DNA of 64,000 bases. Origin: JAFDVL01 sp963794955. Its GTDB lineage: Bacteria; Acidobacteriota; Blastocatellia; RBC074. The notes below the pieces were generated by a model. The model made no database searches. It was given only the letters and a program-made list of their open reading frames with translations, and was not told the origin of the DNA. Location: assembly GCA_963794955.1 (NCBI GenBank), contig CAWCGF010000039.1:124001-188000 (forward strand), given 5' to 3'. Shown one piece after another: positions 19,145 through 29,211 of this stretch (position 1 is the stretch's first letter; each line of letters starts with the position of its first letter). The translations under genes and the position numbers were made by a program.

Positions 19145-20833
19145 TTACAAAGGTCGTAGCTTCGGCCACGCGATTTCGACGCCTTGTTGTTGCAACTTTG
19201 CCTGAAAATCCGTAAGCAATTGTCGGTTGTTGCGAATGCTGCGTGGTGCTTGTTTCAGTTGAATGGCTTGCGCAGCCAGCGCGCCAGCGGCTTCGCCAAT
19301 GTTCCATTCGACCGGATGCAGGCGATAACAGCCGTTGGTGATATGTGTCGTGCCAATGTTTTTGCAGGCCGGAAGCAGATTTTCCACACGGCGAGGAATC
19401 AATGCGCCGAGGGGGATTTGAAATGGGAGCGAACTGACATCAATGTAGTTATTGCCACCCGTACTCATGTGCAAATCAATGCGGTACGAGCCGACACCAA
19501 TCGAATCGGCAAACGTTTCGGCTATTACCTCATCGGCTTGTTTGCCAAGCAACTCAGTCCGTGCCTGTGTGCCGACGTGTTGTTCCAGCACGGTGAACTC
19601 GGCTTGCACGCGGCGTGCTTCGCGGATGTACGGATATTTCGCCAAGCCATCTTCCGTGCCTGTGATGTCAGGCCGCAGGCGTAAGCCTTTCCAGCCCAGG
19701 CCGCCATCCGGGCGCGGCGCTTCGGTTTGCAGCCAGTAAAACCACGCCAGACTCAGTTGTTTTGCACCCCGCAAATGTTTGGCGACATCGGCAGCACTAA
19801 CTTCGATAATGGGGCCGAGGAAGTAATCATTCATCGGCCAGTTGACTATGGTCACATCTGCGGCAAACGTGCCAGGAACAAAGTTTTGCCGATCAAGGAT
19901 GCGACGATACTTCCAAAAATCATAGGCTCCTTGCGGGGCAAGCCCTTTGCCTTCAGGATCAATCGAGCCGACGCGTGATTTCAGCGTGTGCGGATGCGGT
20001 TGTTCCCACGCAAGTAACTTACCGGGCCAGGGCGTATCAAGTTGCGGAACGTAATCGCGCCAGAACTTATAATCTTCTGGCTGATCAATTATGTGGTCTT
20101 CGCCAGCGCGATGTTCCATCGCAAAGCACCACGTGATGGCTTGCATGTTCAGCGGCTGCATTTGCTCCGCCCCGTGCGGTTCGCCCGTTTGTTGCTTGGA
20201 TTCGAAGCCTGTGACGTACTCAGTTTTTGTCAGCGGCAACAAATCGCCCAACTCGGTTGCATCCAGAAAATATCGTGCGCTGATCGTGTAATCGCGTCCG
20301 CTTGCTAAACTTTTTACGGTTACGGCGCGCACTGTATTGCCTTGTACATCGGCGGCCATCGGTGTGTGCTTGAGCAGGACAGTCAAGCGCCCCCCGCTGG
20401 CATACGGTGCCAGCATCGCTTCCAGCACGGCAACAGAAACGCGCGGTTCGTGGCAGATGCGCGACACACTTCCATTGCCAGGGTTCAAGTGTGTCACGGC
20501 GCGTGCCGCTTCGGTCAGTGGATAGTGACGGCGATAATATGCACGAATCGCGCGGCGATAATTTCGATAAGCTTGTGTGCCGCCGAAGGCTTCGATCCAG
20601 CGATGCTCATCAGGCGGCACAATTTGGGAAGTCGTTTGCCCACCAATCCAATCGGTCTCTTCCGTCAAAATCACGCGCTGTCCATTACGCAAGGCGGCCA
20701 GCGCAGCGGCTACGCCGCCCAGCCCGCCACCAATAATGGCCACGTCGCAATGTAATTCTTTGGCAGCCGCAATGGCGAATGGCAAAGCGAGAAATACGCT
20801 GGATTGTTGGAGAAATGTTCGTCGAGTTGTCAT
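19145..20833 (-). CDS. Exported FAD-dependent oxidoreductase
   Basis: The ATG at 20833 gives 562 residues; an in-frame TTG at 20842 is less likely. The leader MTTRRTFLQQSSVFLALPFA is twin-arginine-like. The FAD-binding GxGxxG segment, AIIGGGLGGVAAALAALRNG, lies near residues 31-50. TEETDWIGGQTTSQ follows, as seen in the FAD-dependent oxidoreductase family that includes xanthan lyase-associated proteins. The C-terminal part has a PACKNIGTTHITNGCYRLHPVEWNIGEAAG region that closes the FAD site. The cofactor is presumably loaded before Tat export. The substrate is unknown. It lies between the fucosidase gene and a PQQ dehydrogenase gene on the same strand. Confidence 0.85.
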   Translation of the reverse strand: MTTRRTFLQQSSVFLALPFAIAAAKELHCDVAIIGGGLGGVAAALAALRNGQRVILTEETDWIGGQTTSQIVPPDEHRWIEAFGGTQAYRNYRRAIRAYYRRHYPLTEAARAVTHLNPGNGSVSRICHEPRVSVAVLEAMLAPYASGGRLTVLLKHTPMAADVQGNTVRAVTVKSLASGRDYTISARYFLDATELGDLLPLTKTEYVTGFESKQQTGEPHGAEQMQPLNMQAITWCFAMEHRAGEDHIIDQPEDYKFWRDYVPQLDTPWPGKLLAWEQPHPHTLKSRVGSIDPEGKGLAPQGAYDFWKYRRILDRQNFVPGTFAADVTIVNWPMNDYFLGPIIEVSAADVAKHLRGAKQLSLAWFYWLQTEAPRPDGGLGWKGLRLRPDITGTEDGLAKYPYIREARRVQAEFTVLEQHVGTQARTELLGKQADEVIAETFADSIGVGSYRIDLHMSTGGNNYIDVSSLPFQIPLGALIPRRVENLLPACKNIGTTHITNGCYRLHPVEWNIGEAAGALAAQAIQLKQAPRSIRNNRQLLTDFQAKLQQQGVEIAWPKLRPL

Positions 20834-20896
20834 AGCATGCAAGGTGAATTTTTACGAACGATACCCAAGATCACTGACAAACAAGGCTGACAATAA

Positions 20897-23188
20897 TCAG
20901 GGTAAGGCAAAAACGAAGATGGCGGATTGCGCGGCAATGGCAATGTATTGTTTGCCAGCAACCGCATACGCCATCGGTGAGGCCACAATGCGCGCCCCGG
21001 TGTAGTAGTGCCAAAGATATTTGCCCGTGCGACTTTCCAGCGCGATCAGATTGCCGTCATTGGAAGAGGCAAACACGACGCCGCCCGCCGTCGCCAGCAC
21101 GCCCGTCGAAGACGCTCCGGTGTGCAGCGGGAAGTTCCATTTGACTGTGCCCGTCAACGCGTCCAGCGCACGCACAGAACCGGGTGTGCCGTTCGCATCC
21201 ACTTCTACGCCGCCGCCGGTGAAGCCTTGGCCGGGGACAGGGCTTTTCGTCACGCTGGTATAAGTGGCGCAGGCTTCGCGCACGGAAACGAGAAAAAATC
21301 CCGTTGCCGGATCATAGGAAGGCGAACCCCAATTTGCCGCGCCCGCCGCGTCCGGGCACACATGATTGCCTTGTGGTGTCGGCGTCGTGTTCGGCAACAC
21401 AATTGGGCGGCCTTTAGCATCCAGGCCCTTGGCCCACGTCTGTTTGGCGAAGGCTTGCCCGTTCAGAAATTCGCCCGTCTCACGATCCAGCACGTAATAA
21501 AACGCATTGCGCTGTGCCGTCACCAGCAGCTTGCGTTTTTTGCCTTGCACTACGCCATCAATCAGCATCGGCGTTTCGTTCGCATCCCAATCGTGGACAT
21601 CGTGCGGCGTGAATTGAAACCACCATTTCATCCGTCCAGTGTGCGGGTTGAGTGCAACGACTGAACACGAATACAGATTGTCGCCGCCCCGCACCGAACC
21701 ATCGTAATCCGGCCCGGGATTGCCGGTGGTCCAGAATAGCGTTTTGGTGTCGGCATCATAGGTGCCGGTCATCCAGGTGGGCGCGCCGCCGAAGTCGGCC
21801 GCCGATTCCGGCTTCCAGGTTTTGCGGTTCGGATCGCCTTTTTGCGGCGTCGTGAAAGTGCGCCACAGCTTCTTACCCGTCGCGGCGTCAAACGCATCCA
21901 CAAAGCCCGTCAGCGCGCATTCGCCTGCGGTCACGCCGACGATGATCTTGCCATCAATCGCCAGCGGCGCGTGCGTGTTGGAAAGTCCTTTGCGGTAATC
22001 GTCCTGCTCGACATCCCAAATCACATTGCCGCTTTTGGCATCCAGCGCGACCAGGTGCATATCGAGCGTCGCCAGATACAATCGGTCGCCGAGCACTGCC
22101 AAGCCGCGATTCGTCATCACGGTGCAATGGCTGGCGACTTGCGGCAGGCGACGCGTGTATTTCCAAATCACCTGGCCCGTGCGTGCATCCAGTGCCATCA
22201 CATTGCTGAGCGGCCCGGTCACGAACATCATTCCGTCTACCACAATCGGGGTGGTCTCTATTGTCGTCCCGCCGAGTTGCGCCGTCCATTGGCTTTTGAG
22301 TGTGGCTACGTTGGTCGGCATGATTTGCTTCAAGCCGGAAGAATGCGTGCCGCGCAAATCGCCCCAATAGGTCAGCCAGTTGTGCGGCTCGGCATTCGCG
22401 TTATTGAGCCGTGCAAACGTCACATTGAAATCAGCAGCGGGCTTCCAGGTCGCGTCAGGCTCATAGACCTGCGGCGCTTTTATCAGAAAGGCAAGTAGGT
22501 CAGCGCGCTCTTTCGGATGCAATGTCGGATGCGGTTGTTCGGAGGCTTGCAGGCGCGTCTCACGTTTATTCAGAAAATGCCATTTGCGCTGTTCATCCAT
22601 CAGCCGCACGGTGAACGTGTCTTCACCTTTTTGCACGCCGCGCACCAAAGCGTCAGAAGCGAGTTGCGCGGTCATCCACTTGATCGGCGCTTGCATACTT
22701 TTGGCAAGTTGCGGCGGGTGTTGACGTGCGCGCGCATCCGTCAAATCTACGCCGAGGATGTCGCCGCGCCCGCCGAACATGTGACACGTGCTGCATTTAG
22801 CGGCACCGAAAAAAAGCTGACGCCCGGCTGCGACATTGCCCACGATTTCGGGATCAGCCGCTTTGCCGGAGAGCGAGCGCAGGAAGGCGACGATCTTGCG
22901 CGCCTCGGCTTCGGACAACGGAATAGCAGGCATTTGTGTGCCGGGAATGCCTTTGATCGTGTTGCGAATCAGGTCTTCGTCCGTGCTGCCATGCTTCCAT
23001 TGCCCGCTGGTCAGATCAGTCCCGCGTCCGCCTTTCGCCGTGTCGCCGTGACAGGCAGAACAATTCTGTGCGAACAGTTTCGCCCCTTCATTAACGTTGT
23101 TGTCGGCCACGGTTTTATCTGAATGCTGGGTCAGCGCGAGGCCCGCACCAACAACCAGCAAAAATAACGAAAAGCAAAATCGCTTCAT
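20897..23188 (-). CDS. PQQ-type dehydrogenase with two cytochrome c domains
   Basis: The 763-residue product has a signal peptide, then a first cytochrome c motif CSACH at residues 43-47 and a second, CSTCH, about 90 residues later. After that comes an eight-bladed quinoprotein-type propeller, with repeats such as MMFVTGPLSNVMALDARTG, LYLATLDMHLVALDAKSG and GGVVFASSNDGNLIALESRTG. Proteins of this type oxidise alcohols or sugars in the periplasm, passing electrons from pyrroloquinoline quinone to heme. The cytochrome domains are N-terminal here, whereas in quinohemoprotein alcohol dehydrogenases they are usually C-terminal. The order FAD oxidoreductase, PQQ enzyme, aminoacylase on one strand suggests a catabolic group. 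No PQQ synthesis genes are in the window. Confidence 0.88.
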   Translation of the reverse strand: MKRFCFSLFLLVVGAGLALTQHSDKTVADNNVNEGAKLFAQNCSACHGDTAKGGRGTDLTSGQWKHGSTDEDLIRNTIKGIPGTQMPAIPLSEAEARKIVAFLRSLSGKAADPEIVGNVAAGRQLFFGAAKCSTCHMFGGRGDILGVDLTDARARQHPPQLAKSMQAPIKWMTAQLASDALVRGVQKGEDTFTVRLMDEQRKWHFLNKRETRLQASEQPHPTLHPKERADLLAFLIKAPQVYEPDATWKPAADFNVTFARLNNANAEPHNWLTYWGDLRGTHSSGLKQIMPTNVATLKSQWTAQLGGTTIETTPIVVDGMMFVTGPLSNVMALDARTGQVIWKYTRRLPQVASHCTVMTNRGLAVLGDRLYLATLDMHLVALDAKSGNVIWDVEQDDYRKGLSNTHAPLAIDGKIIVGVTAGECALTGFVDAFDAATGKKLWRTFTTPQKGDPNRKTWKPESAADFGGAPTWMTGTYDADTKTLFWTTGNPGPDYDGSVRGGDNLYSCSVVALNPHTGRMKWWFQFTPHDVHDWDANETPMLIDGVVQGKKRKLLVTAQRNAFYYVLDRETGEFLNGQAFAKQTWAKGLDAKGRPIVLPNTTPTPQGNHVCPDAAGAANWGSPSYDPATGFFLVSVREACATYTSVTKSPVPGQGFTGGGVEVDANGTPGSVRALDALTGTVKWNFPLHTGASSTGVLATAGGVVFASSNDGNLIALESRTGKYLWHYYTGARIVASPMAYAVAGKQYIAIAAQSAIFVFALP

Positions 23189-23216
23189 AAGGTTGAATAA
23201 AAACTATTGCTCAGCA

Positions 23217-25115
23217 TCACTTAACGCTGAGTCTGTATTCGCTCGGAGCAAGCTTTGCCTTCCAATGCCCGCCGCCTTCAATTTCTATGCGAATCGTAGC
23301 CTGGGCGTTCATCGGATTTCCGCCATCAAGAATAACCAGCGCGGCGCGTTCCTCTGTGCCGGGCATCACACGCACACGCGCCGTGAAACTCGCCCACTTG
23401 CCGTGCACCTGGAACCATCCAGCTTCCACCAATGCGACGTTGTTCTTGTCAACAGTGAGCTGCAAGGTACCGCGCGCTTTGCCCTTGGAGGCTTGCTTCA
23501 GCGCCAGCATAAACCCGGCGGTCTTCACTGAAATTGAGCGCGCTTGCTGCGTGCGCATCGGTCGGCTGGGCAGGTCGGCAGCACGGCTCAGCACACGTCC
23601 GGCTTTTTCTCCAGTCGCTTTCCCATCGCGGAGCGCGAAGTGTCCGTTGACCAGCACGTGGCGCATGCCATCAGAGCCAAGCGTCGGCTGTTCATACGTC
23701 GCGTGATCAATGATCGTGGCGGGATCGAACACCGCGATGTCTGCCACCATTCCGACAGCCAGCAAGCCTCTGTCCGCAATGCCAATGATGCTGGCGGGCA
23801 ACCCTGTCATTTTGCGCACGGCGTCTTCCAGCCGGATCGCCTTTGTCTCGCGCACGTAATATCCCAGCACGCGCGGGAAGGTGCCGAAGTAACGCGGATG
23901 CAACCCCAGCCCCGGTTCCACTGCGCCGCAGTCACAGGAAACCGCGCTGCCGGGATACTGCAATAACGCAACCAAATCCGACTCCGCGCCAAATTTCATA
24001 ATCGCCGACGGGCTTTCTTTTTCGAGGATACTGATAATCGTTTCGCCTGCGCCTGCATTGCGCTCGCGCATGTATTCGGTGAACTGACGTTGGTGCGAAG
24101 AAACGTAGATGTTTTCCGGCGTCAGGATGCGCGCCTTGATCGCGGCTTCGATTTCCTGTGCGATGCGGGGCCGCAGCGTCGCGTCCGCAAACCGCTTCAG
24201 CATTTCTGCACGTCCACCTTCGACGGCCCAGGCCGGAACGAACAACGCGCCCAAGCCAGTCTGACCAGCGAGGTACGGATAAATATCGGCAACGGTTTCG
24301 TGCCCGCGCGCCGAGGCTGCCCGCATCATCGCTACCGCTTGCGCGGCGTTGCCCTGTTCGTGGCCTTGCACTTTCATGTGCGTCACAACTGGCATTACGT
24401 CAGACTTCTCGCCAATTTCAATGGTCTCGCCGATGGCTTTCAGACTGCTAAAATTGGTTTCAGGCGTGAGGCGGTCGTGATTCGGAAAGTTTGTGCGCCA
24501 CGATTTTGCCGCTTGCAGTACGGCGATTACTTCGTTGGTGTGCGCAAAATAACCGGGCTTGTAATCCAATCCGGCGGAAACGCCCCACGCGCCTTGTTTC
24601 AGGTTTTCGGTCAACAGGTCGCGCATCCGCTGAATCTCTGCCGCAGTCGGGCGGCGATCTGTCTGTCCGACGACGGAGGCCCAGACAGAATTGAAGCCAA
24701 TATACGCGCCCAGATTCACGGCCAGTCCCGCTGCGCTGAAATCGCTGAGTTGTTTAGTGATATTCAGACTGCCCGCGCCATCCGCATTGATGATCTCGGT
24801 GGTAACGCCCTGCGTCAGCATATTCACTGCTGACCGTACGCCGGCGAACGTCGCGTGGCTATGCAAATTGATGAAGCCCGGTGAAACGACCAGGCCGCTG
24901 ACATTCAATTCTACGGTGGCTTTGCTATCGTGCAGATTGCCGATGCGATAAATGAAACCATTGCGCACCGCAATGTCGGCGCGATAGCCCTGGCCGCCCG
25001 TGCCATCAATGATCCGCCCATTGCGCAGGATGATGTCGTAGTTTTCGGTTGCGCTCCACGCAGGCGGCGGGAGCAATAAGCCAATAAGAAGAAGGCACAG
25101 CCAGAGATGTTGCAT
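23217..25115 (-). CDS. Secreted D-aminoacylase-like amidohydrolase
   Basis: The ATG at 25115 gives 632 residues, with a signal peptide ending near PPAWSA. The chain shows the amidohydrolase entry NGRIIDGTGGQGYRADIAV, the first metal motif NLHSHATF (HxH), a VVTHMKVQGHEQG segment in the barrel and a late aspartate in SCDCGAVEPG. These fit N-acyl-D-amino-acid deacylases and related D-glutamate deacylases. About 120 extra C-terminal residues form a beta-rich tail not needed for catalysis. The enzyme probably acts outside the cytoplasm. The ribosome site is weak. An upstream methionine at 25184 would put 23 polar residues in front of the leader, so I reject it. Confidence 0.83.
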   Translation of the reverse strand: MQHLWLCLLLIGLLLPPPAWSATENYDIILRNGRIIDGTGGQGYRADIAVRNGFIYRIGNLHDSKATVELNVSGLVVSPGFINLHSHATFAGVRSAVNMLTQGVTTEIINADGAGSLNITKQLSDFSAAGLAVNLGAYIGFNSVWASVVGQTDRRPTAAEIQRMRDLLTENLKQGAWGVSAGLDYKPGYFAHTNEVIAVLQAAKSWRTNFPNHDRLTPETNFSSLKAIGETIEIGEKSDVMPVVTHMKVQGHEQGNAAQAVAMMRAASARGHETVADIYPYLAGQTGLGALFVPAWAVEGGRAEMLKRFADATLRPRIAQEIEAAIKARILTPENIYVSSHQRQFTEYMRERNAGAGETIISILEKESPSAIMKFGAESDLVALLQYPGSAVSCDCGAVEPGLGLHPRYFGTFPRVLGYYVRETKAIRLEDAVRKMTGLPASIIGIADRGLLAVGMVADIAVFDPATIIDHATYEQPTLGSDGMRHVLVNGHFALRDGKATGEKAGRVLSRAADLPSRPMRTQQARSISVKTAGFMLALKQASKGKARGTLQLTVDKNNVALVEAGWFQVHGKWASFTARVRVMPGTEERAALVILDGGNPMNAQATIRIEIEGGGHWKAKLAPSEYRLSVK

Positions 25116-25325
25116 ATCATTTTCTTGCGCTGCATCGCAATCGCAGACGACTTTCAGGCGTATCCTCAAGCTGCCTTGCGACACTCCTGATCTTATTGTA
25201 GGGTAACGAAAGAACGGCTATAGACATCCTCGTAGCAAATGAAAGTCGTAAGCATTCTACTCGGAAGTTGTAGCACGTTATCCCGAAATACGGTACGAAT
25301 CCAGAAAGGTATCAAGAAAACGGCT

Positions 25326-25499
25326 ATGCGTAAATTAGCTGCGCTGTTCTGTGCGTGTTTGCTGAGCCAGTGGCTTGCCGCTGCGCTCTTGGCTCAGGCT
25401 CCGACCGCAACCATTTCCGGCATTTTGAGCAAGAAGTTAATTCCGCCTGCCTATGCATCGCACGGTGTATCTCGGGTTATTCAATGTAAGGATCAATGA
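25326..25499 (+). pseudogene. Truncated N-terminus of an Oar-like receptor gene (possible)
   Basis: A short frame begins MRKLAALFCACLLSQWLAA, reads AQAPTATISGI, and then diverges into unrelated residues before stopping. That start closely resembles a signal peptide followed by the first strand of a carboxypeptidase-regulatory domain, as in the intact receptor at 11633-14863 (AQTAQVTGRI). The rest of a receptor is missing. It ends where the second sulfatase gene begins. I read it as the leftover of a deleted receptor gene; it could instead be a small exported protein. Confidence 0.35.
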
Positions 25500-27091
25500 T
25501 GAGTAAAAAAATGCTTTGGCCAATGATCGGCCTGTTGGTTGGCTGGTGGGTTTCGCCACCACTTCAGGCGCAAGCGCAACGCCCGCATAGTCGCCCGAAT
25601 ATTCTGTTTGCCATCGCGGATGACTGGGGGTTTGGTCACGCGGGAGCCTACGGCGCAACGTGGGTCAAGACGCCTGCGTTTGATCGCGTCGCGCGCTCCG
25701 GCATCCTGTTCACGCGGGCGTACACGCCGAATGCGAAATGCGCGCCTTCGCGGGCGATTTTGCTGACGGGGCGTAACTCCTGGCAGTTGGAAGAGGCTGC
25801 CAATCACATTCCGTTCTTTCCCGCCAAATTTAAAACCTGGGTCGAAGCCATACGTGACAACGGCTATTTCACCGGCCTCACCGCTAAAGGCTGGGCCCCC
25901 GGCATAGCCAATGACGCCAACGGCAAACCGCGCGCGATGGCGGGCCAGCCCTTCAATGCGCGCAAACTCAAACCAGCAGCGAGCGGCATTAGCAACAACG
26001 ATTATGCGGGCAATTTTGGTGACTTCCTGCGTGCTGCACCCAAAGACGAGCCGTGGTCATTTTGGTATGGTGCCATCGAACCGCACCGCGAATATGAATA
26101 CGGTTCAGGCGTGGCGAAAGGCGGCAAGAAACTGACCGACCTGCCGCGCGTGCCTTCGTTCTGGCCGGATCATGAAATCGTGCGTAATGACATGCTGGAT
26201 TACGCGTTTGAGGTTGAGCATTTCGATCAGCATCTGGGGCGGATGATTGACCTGCTGGAAAAAAACGGTGCGCTGGAAAATACAATCATCATTGTGACCT
26301 CCGATCACGGCATGCCGTTTCCGCGCAGCAAGGGACAGGCGTATGACTATTCGAATCACGTGCCGCTGGCAGTGATGTGGCCGCGCGGCATCAAGTCGGC
26401 GGGGCGCACGGTGGAGGATTACGTGAGCTTTGCTGACATTGCGCCGACATTGTTGGAACTCGCCGGATTGTCGTGGCAAAAGGCCGGAATGCAAGCGATC
26501 ACCGGACGCAGCCTGACCGAGGTTTTCAACGCGACAAAAAGCGGGCGCGTCATCGCCGTGCGCGATCACGTGCTGATAGGCAAAGAGCGCACTGATGTTG
26601 GACGCCCGAATGATGTCGGCTATCCGATTCGCGGCATCGTGAAAAACGAAATGCTGTACCTGCGCAATTTTGCGATTGACCGCTGGCCGACGGGCAATCC
26701 TGAAACGGGCTATCTGGATTGTGACGCAGGCGCAACCAAGACGTTTATCCTGCAAGACCGCCGCGCCAAAGGGCAGAGCAAATATTGGGATTTAGGTTTC
26801 GGCAAGCGCGTCAGTGAAGAGTTATATGATCTCAAGCGCGACCCCGATTGCGTCAACAATCTGGCGGCAGGCACATCGCACGCGGCGCTGAAAGCCAGGC
26901 TGCGCGCGCAAATGGAACGCGAACTGAAAGCACAGGGCGACCCGCGCATGTTTGGCAAAGGCGCGATTTTTGATCAGTACCTGTATTCGGATGAGAAGAA
27001 CCGGGATTTTTACAACCGATTCATGCGTGGTGAAAAGGTGAAAGCGGGTTGGGTGTTGGACTCGGACTTCGAGCCTGCGCCGATCAAGTAA
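25496..27091 (+). CDS. Secreted sulfatase
   Basis: The 531-residue product has a signal peptide (hydrophobic stretch about residues 6-22, then PPLQAQAQ). The metal-binding AIADDWG segment is at residues 39-45. The signature CAPSR starts at C82, the residue expected to become formylglycine. The core continues with NTIIIVTSDHGMPFPRSKG near residue 260 and HVPLAVMWPRG, in keeping with heparan N-sulfatase-like and related S1 sulfatases. AAGGA lies three bases before the first ATG and six before the second at 25499, so the second may be the real start. The C-terminus is charged and ends without an anchor. It probably desulfates extracellular glycans, as does the sulfatase at 9202-10614. Confidence 0.9.
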   Translation: MMSKKMLWPMIGLLVGWWVSPPLQAQAQRPHSRPNILFAIADDWGFGHAGAYGATWVKTPAFDRVARSGILFTRAYTPNAKCAPSRAILLTGRNSWQLEEAANHIPFFPAKFKTWVEAIRDNGYFTGLTAKGWAPGIANDANGKPRAMAGQPFNARKLKPAASGISNNDYAGNFGDFLRAAPKDEPWSFWYGAIEPHREYEYGSGVAKGGKKLTDLPRVPSFWPDHEIVRNDMLDYAFEVEHFDQHLGRMIDLLEKNGALENTIIIVTSDHGMPFPRSKGQAYDYSNHVPLAVMWPRGIKSAGRTVEDYVSFADIAPTLLELAGLSWQKAGMQAITGRSLTEVFNATKSGRVIAVRDHVLIGKERTDVGRPNDVGYPIRGIVKNEMLYLRNFAIDRWPTGNPETGYLDCDAGATKTFILQDRRAKGQSKYWDLGFGKRVSEELYDLKRDPDCVNNLAAGTSHAALKARLRAQMERELKAQGDPRMFGKGAIFDQYLYSDEKNRDFYNRFMRGEKVKAGWVLDSDFEPAPIK

Positions 27092-27147
27092 ATTGATGAA
27101 TACTGTATGGTGCGGCACGCGCCCATTTGAAATCTAAGCTTAAGGTC

Positions 27148-29181
27148 ATGAAAATCTTCACACGATTCTTGCTCACCTTTGGCAGCAATCTCTGCTGCCT
27201 CTGGCTGTGTGTTGCGAATGTGCCTGCGCAAACTGCTATCGCAGGGCTGCAACAACTCAAATACAACCACCCCGGCCTCGTGGTTGACCTGGGCGTAGGC
27301 TTGTGGGCGTGGCCGGTTCCCTGCGATGCGGATGGCGACGGCGATTTCGACTTGATCGTTTCGTGTCCTGACAAGCCCTCCAATGGCGTTTGGTTGTTCG
27401 AGAATGCGACGGGCGATACGGCGAAACACAAGTTACCAGTCTTTAAGCCCGCGCGCCGGTTGAGCGCCACGCGGCATTACGTGATGCCGAGTTATGTGCA
27501 AGGGCGAATGCGCGTCCTGACGCCGGGGCAGGAGTATGCGAATTTTGCCAGGCTCGGACTGCAACAGCCGACCCCGTTATCCGTGGCTGCGAATTTCTAT
27601 CAGCCGGAAGGCAAGCAAACCAAAGGGCCGAAGGTACGCCACAATCAATGGCGCTACGTGGATTATGACGGCGACGGCGCGCTTGATTTAATTACAGGCA
27701 TCGAGGATTGGAGTTGGTACGGTTGGGACGATGCGTGGAATGCAACGGGCGAATGGCAAAATGGCCCGCTGCATGGCTTTGTGCTGTGGCATCGCAATAC
27801 TGGCACCACAGATGCGCCAAACTATGCTGCGCCGATCAAGATCGAAGCGAACGGCAACCCGATTGATGTGTTTGGTTGCCCTTCGCCGAACTTTGAGGAC
27901 TTTGACGGCGATGGCGATTTGGATTTGTTGTGCGGCGAGTTTCTGGATGGCTTCACATACTTTGAAAATATCGGCTCGCGGACGAAGCCGCAGTATGCAG
28001 CAGGCCACCGCTTGCAAGATGCGCGTGGCAGGCCGCTGACAATGGATTTGCAGATGATCGTGCCGGTCGCATTTGACTGGGATAAAGACGGAGATTTCGA
28101 CCTGATTGTCGGCGATGAAGACGGACGCGTGGCATTGGTTGAAAACATCGGCAAGCTCACCAAAGATCACACGCCGATTTTTGCGCCGCCAATGTATTTC
28201 CAACAGGAAGCCGACACGTTGAAATTCGGGGCATTAGCGACACCGGTGGGCTTTGATTGGGATGGCGACGGCGACACGGACATCGTCAGCGGCAACACCG
28301 CCGGATACATCGGATTCTTTGAAAATCTCAGTGGCCCAAACGTAGCCAATCCAAAATGGGCGGCCCCAAAATATCTCCCAGCCGCAGGCCAGATCATTCG
28401 TCCGATGGCAGGCCCGAATGGCAGCATTCAAGGCCCCGCCGAAGCAAAATGGGGTTACACGACCTTGAGCATCGCCGATTGGGACAAGGACAAATTGCCC
28501 GATCTGATTGTGAATTCGATCTGGGGCAAAGTCGTTTGGTATCGCAACGTCGGCACACGCCAAGCGCCCAAGCTCGCTGCTGCGCGACCTATCGAAGTTG
28601 AATGGGACAGTGTGCCGCCTGCGCTGGCGTATGGTTGGCTGCGTCCTGCAGGCAAAGCTTTGCTGACGCAATGGCGCACAACGCCGGTAGCGGTGGATTG
28701 GAACAAGGACGGGCTGACGGATTTGCTGATGCTGGATCAGACGGGCTACCTGGCGTACTTCGAGCGCGCAAATCGCGCAGGCAAGCTTGTGCTGCTGGCT
28801 CCGCGCCGCGCCTTTCAGGGCGAGAATTTTTCTGTTACCAACAGCCGCCACAATGTGTTGATGCAAGCCCCGGCCCGATCCGTCTGAACAACGGAATTGC
28901 CGGAGCCAGCGGACGCCGCAAATTGTGCGTCGTGGATTGGGACGGCGACGGCAAGTTGGACATCTTCGTCAATTCCGCGAATGCAAACTTCCTGCGCCAG
29001 ACGACTACGCGCGATGGTCAGTGGTATTTCCGCGACCTGGGACTTGCTCGTCAATGAAAACATCGAAGGCCACGATGTCAGCCCTACGACCGTAGATTTT
29101 GATGGCAACGGCATCCCCGATTTTCTGGGCGGAGCCGAAGACGGACGATTTTACTGGCTGAAGAACCCTCGCGCGCGTTAA
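27148..29181 (+). CDS. Secreted FG-GAP/VCBS repeat propeller protein, frameshifted near its 3' end
   Basis: From the ATG at 27148 the product has a signal peptide (ending near ANVPAQ) and then a series of calcium-binding FG-GAP/VCBS-type repeats, each around a DxDGDGDxDL core, for example DADGDGDFDL, DYDGDGALDL, DFDGDGDLDL and DWDGDGDTDI. These build a seven-bladed propeller used in binding. The main frame stops at 28887. One missing base near 28868 (a run of C) and one extra base near 29040 then restore a continuous chain: PIRLNNGIAGASGRRKL in one frame and LLVNENIEGHDVSPTTV in the next, ending at 29181. The repeats continue across both breaks, so this is a single gene. It follows the sulfatase and may bind its glycan. 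Confidence 0.8.
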
Positions 29182-29211
29182 GCGCAATTCCTGACGTTGT
29201 TAACCGAAGGC

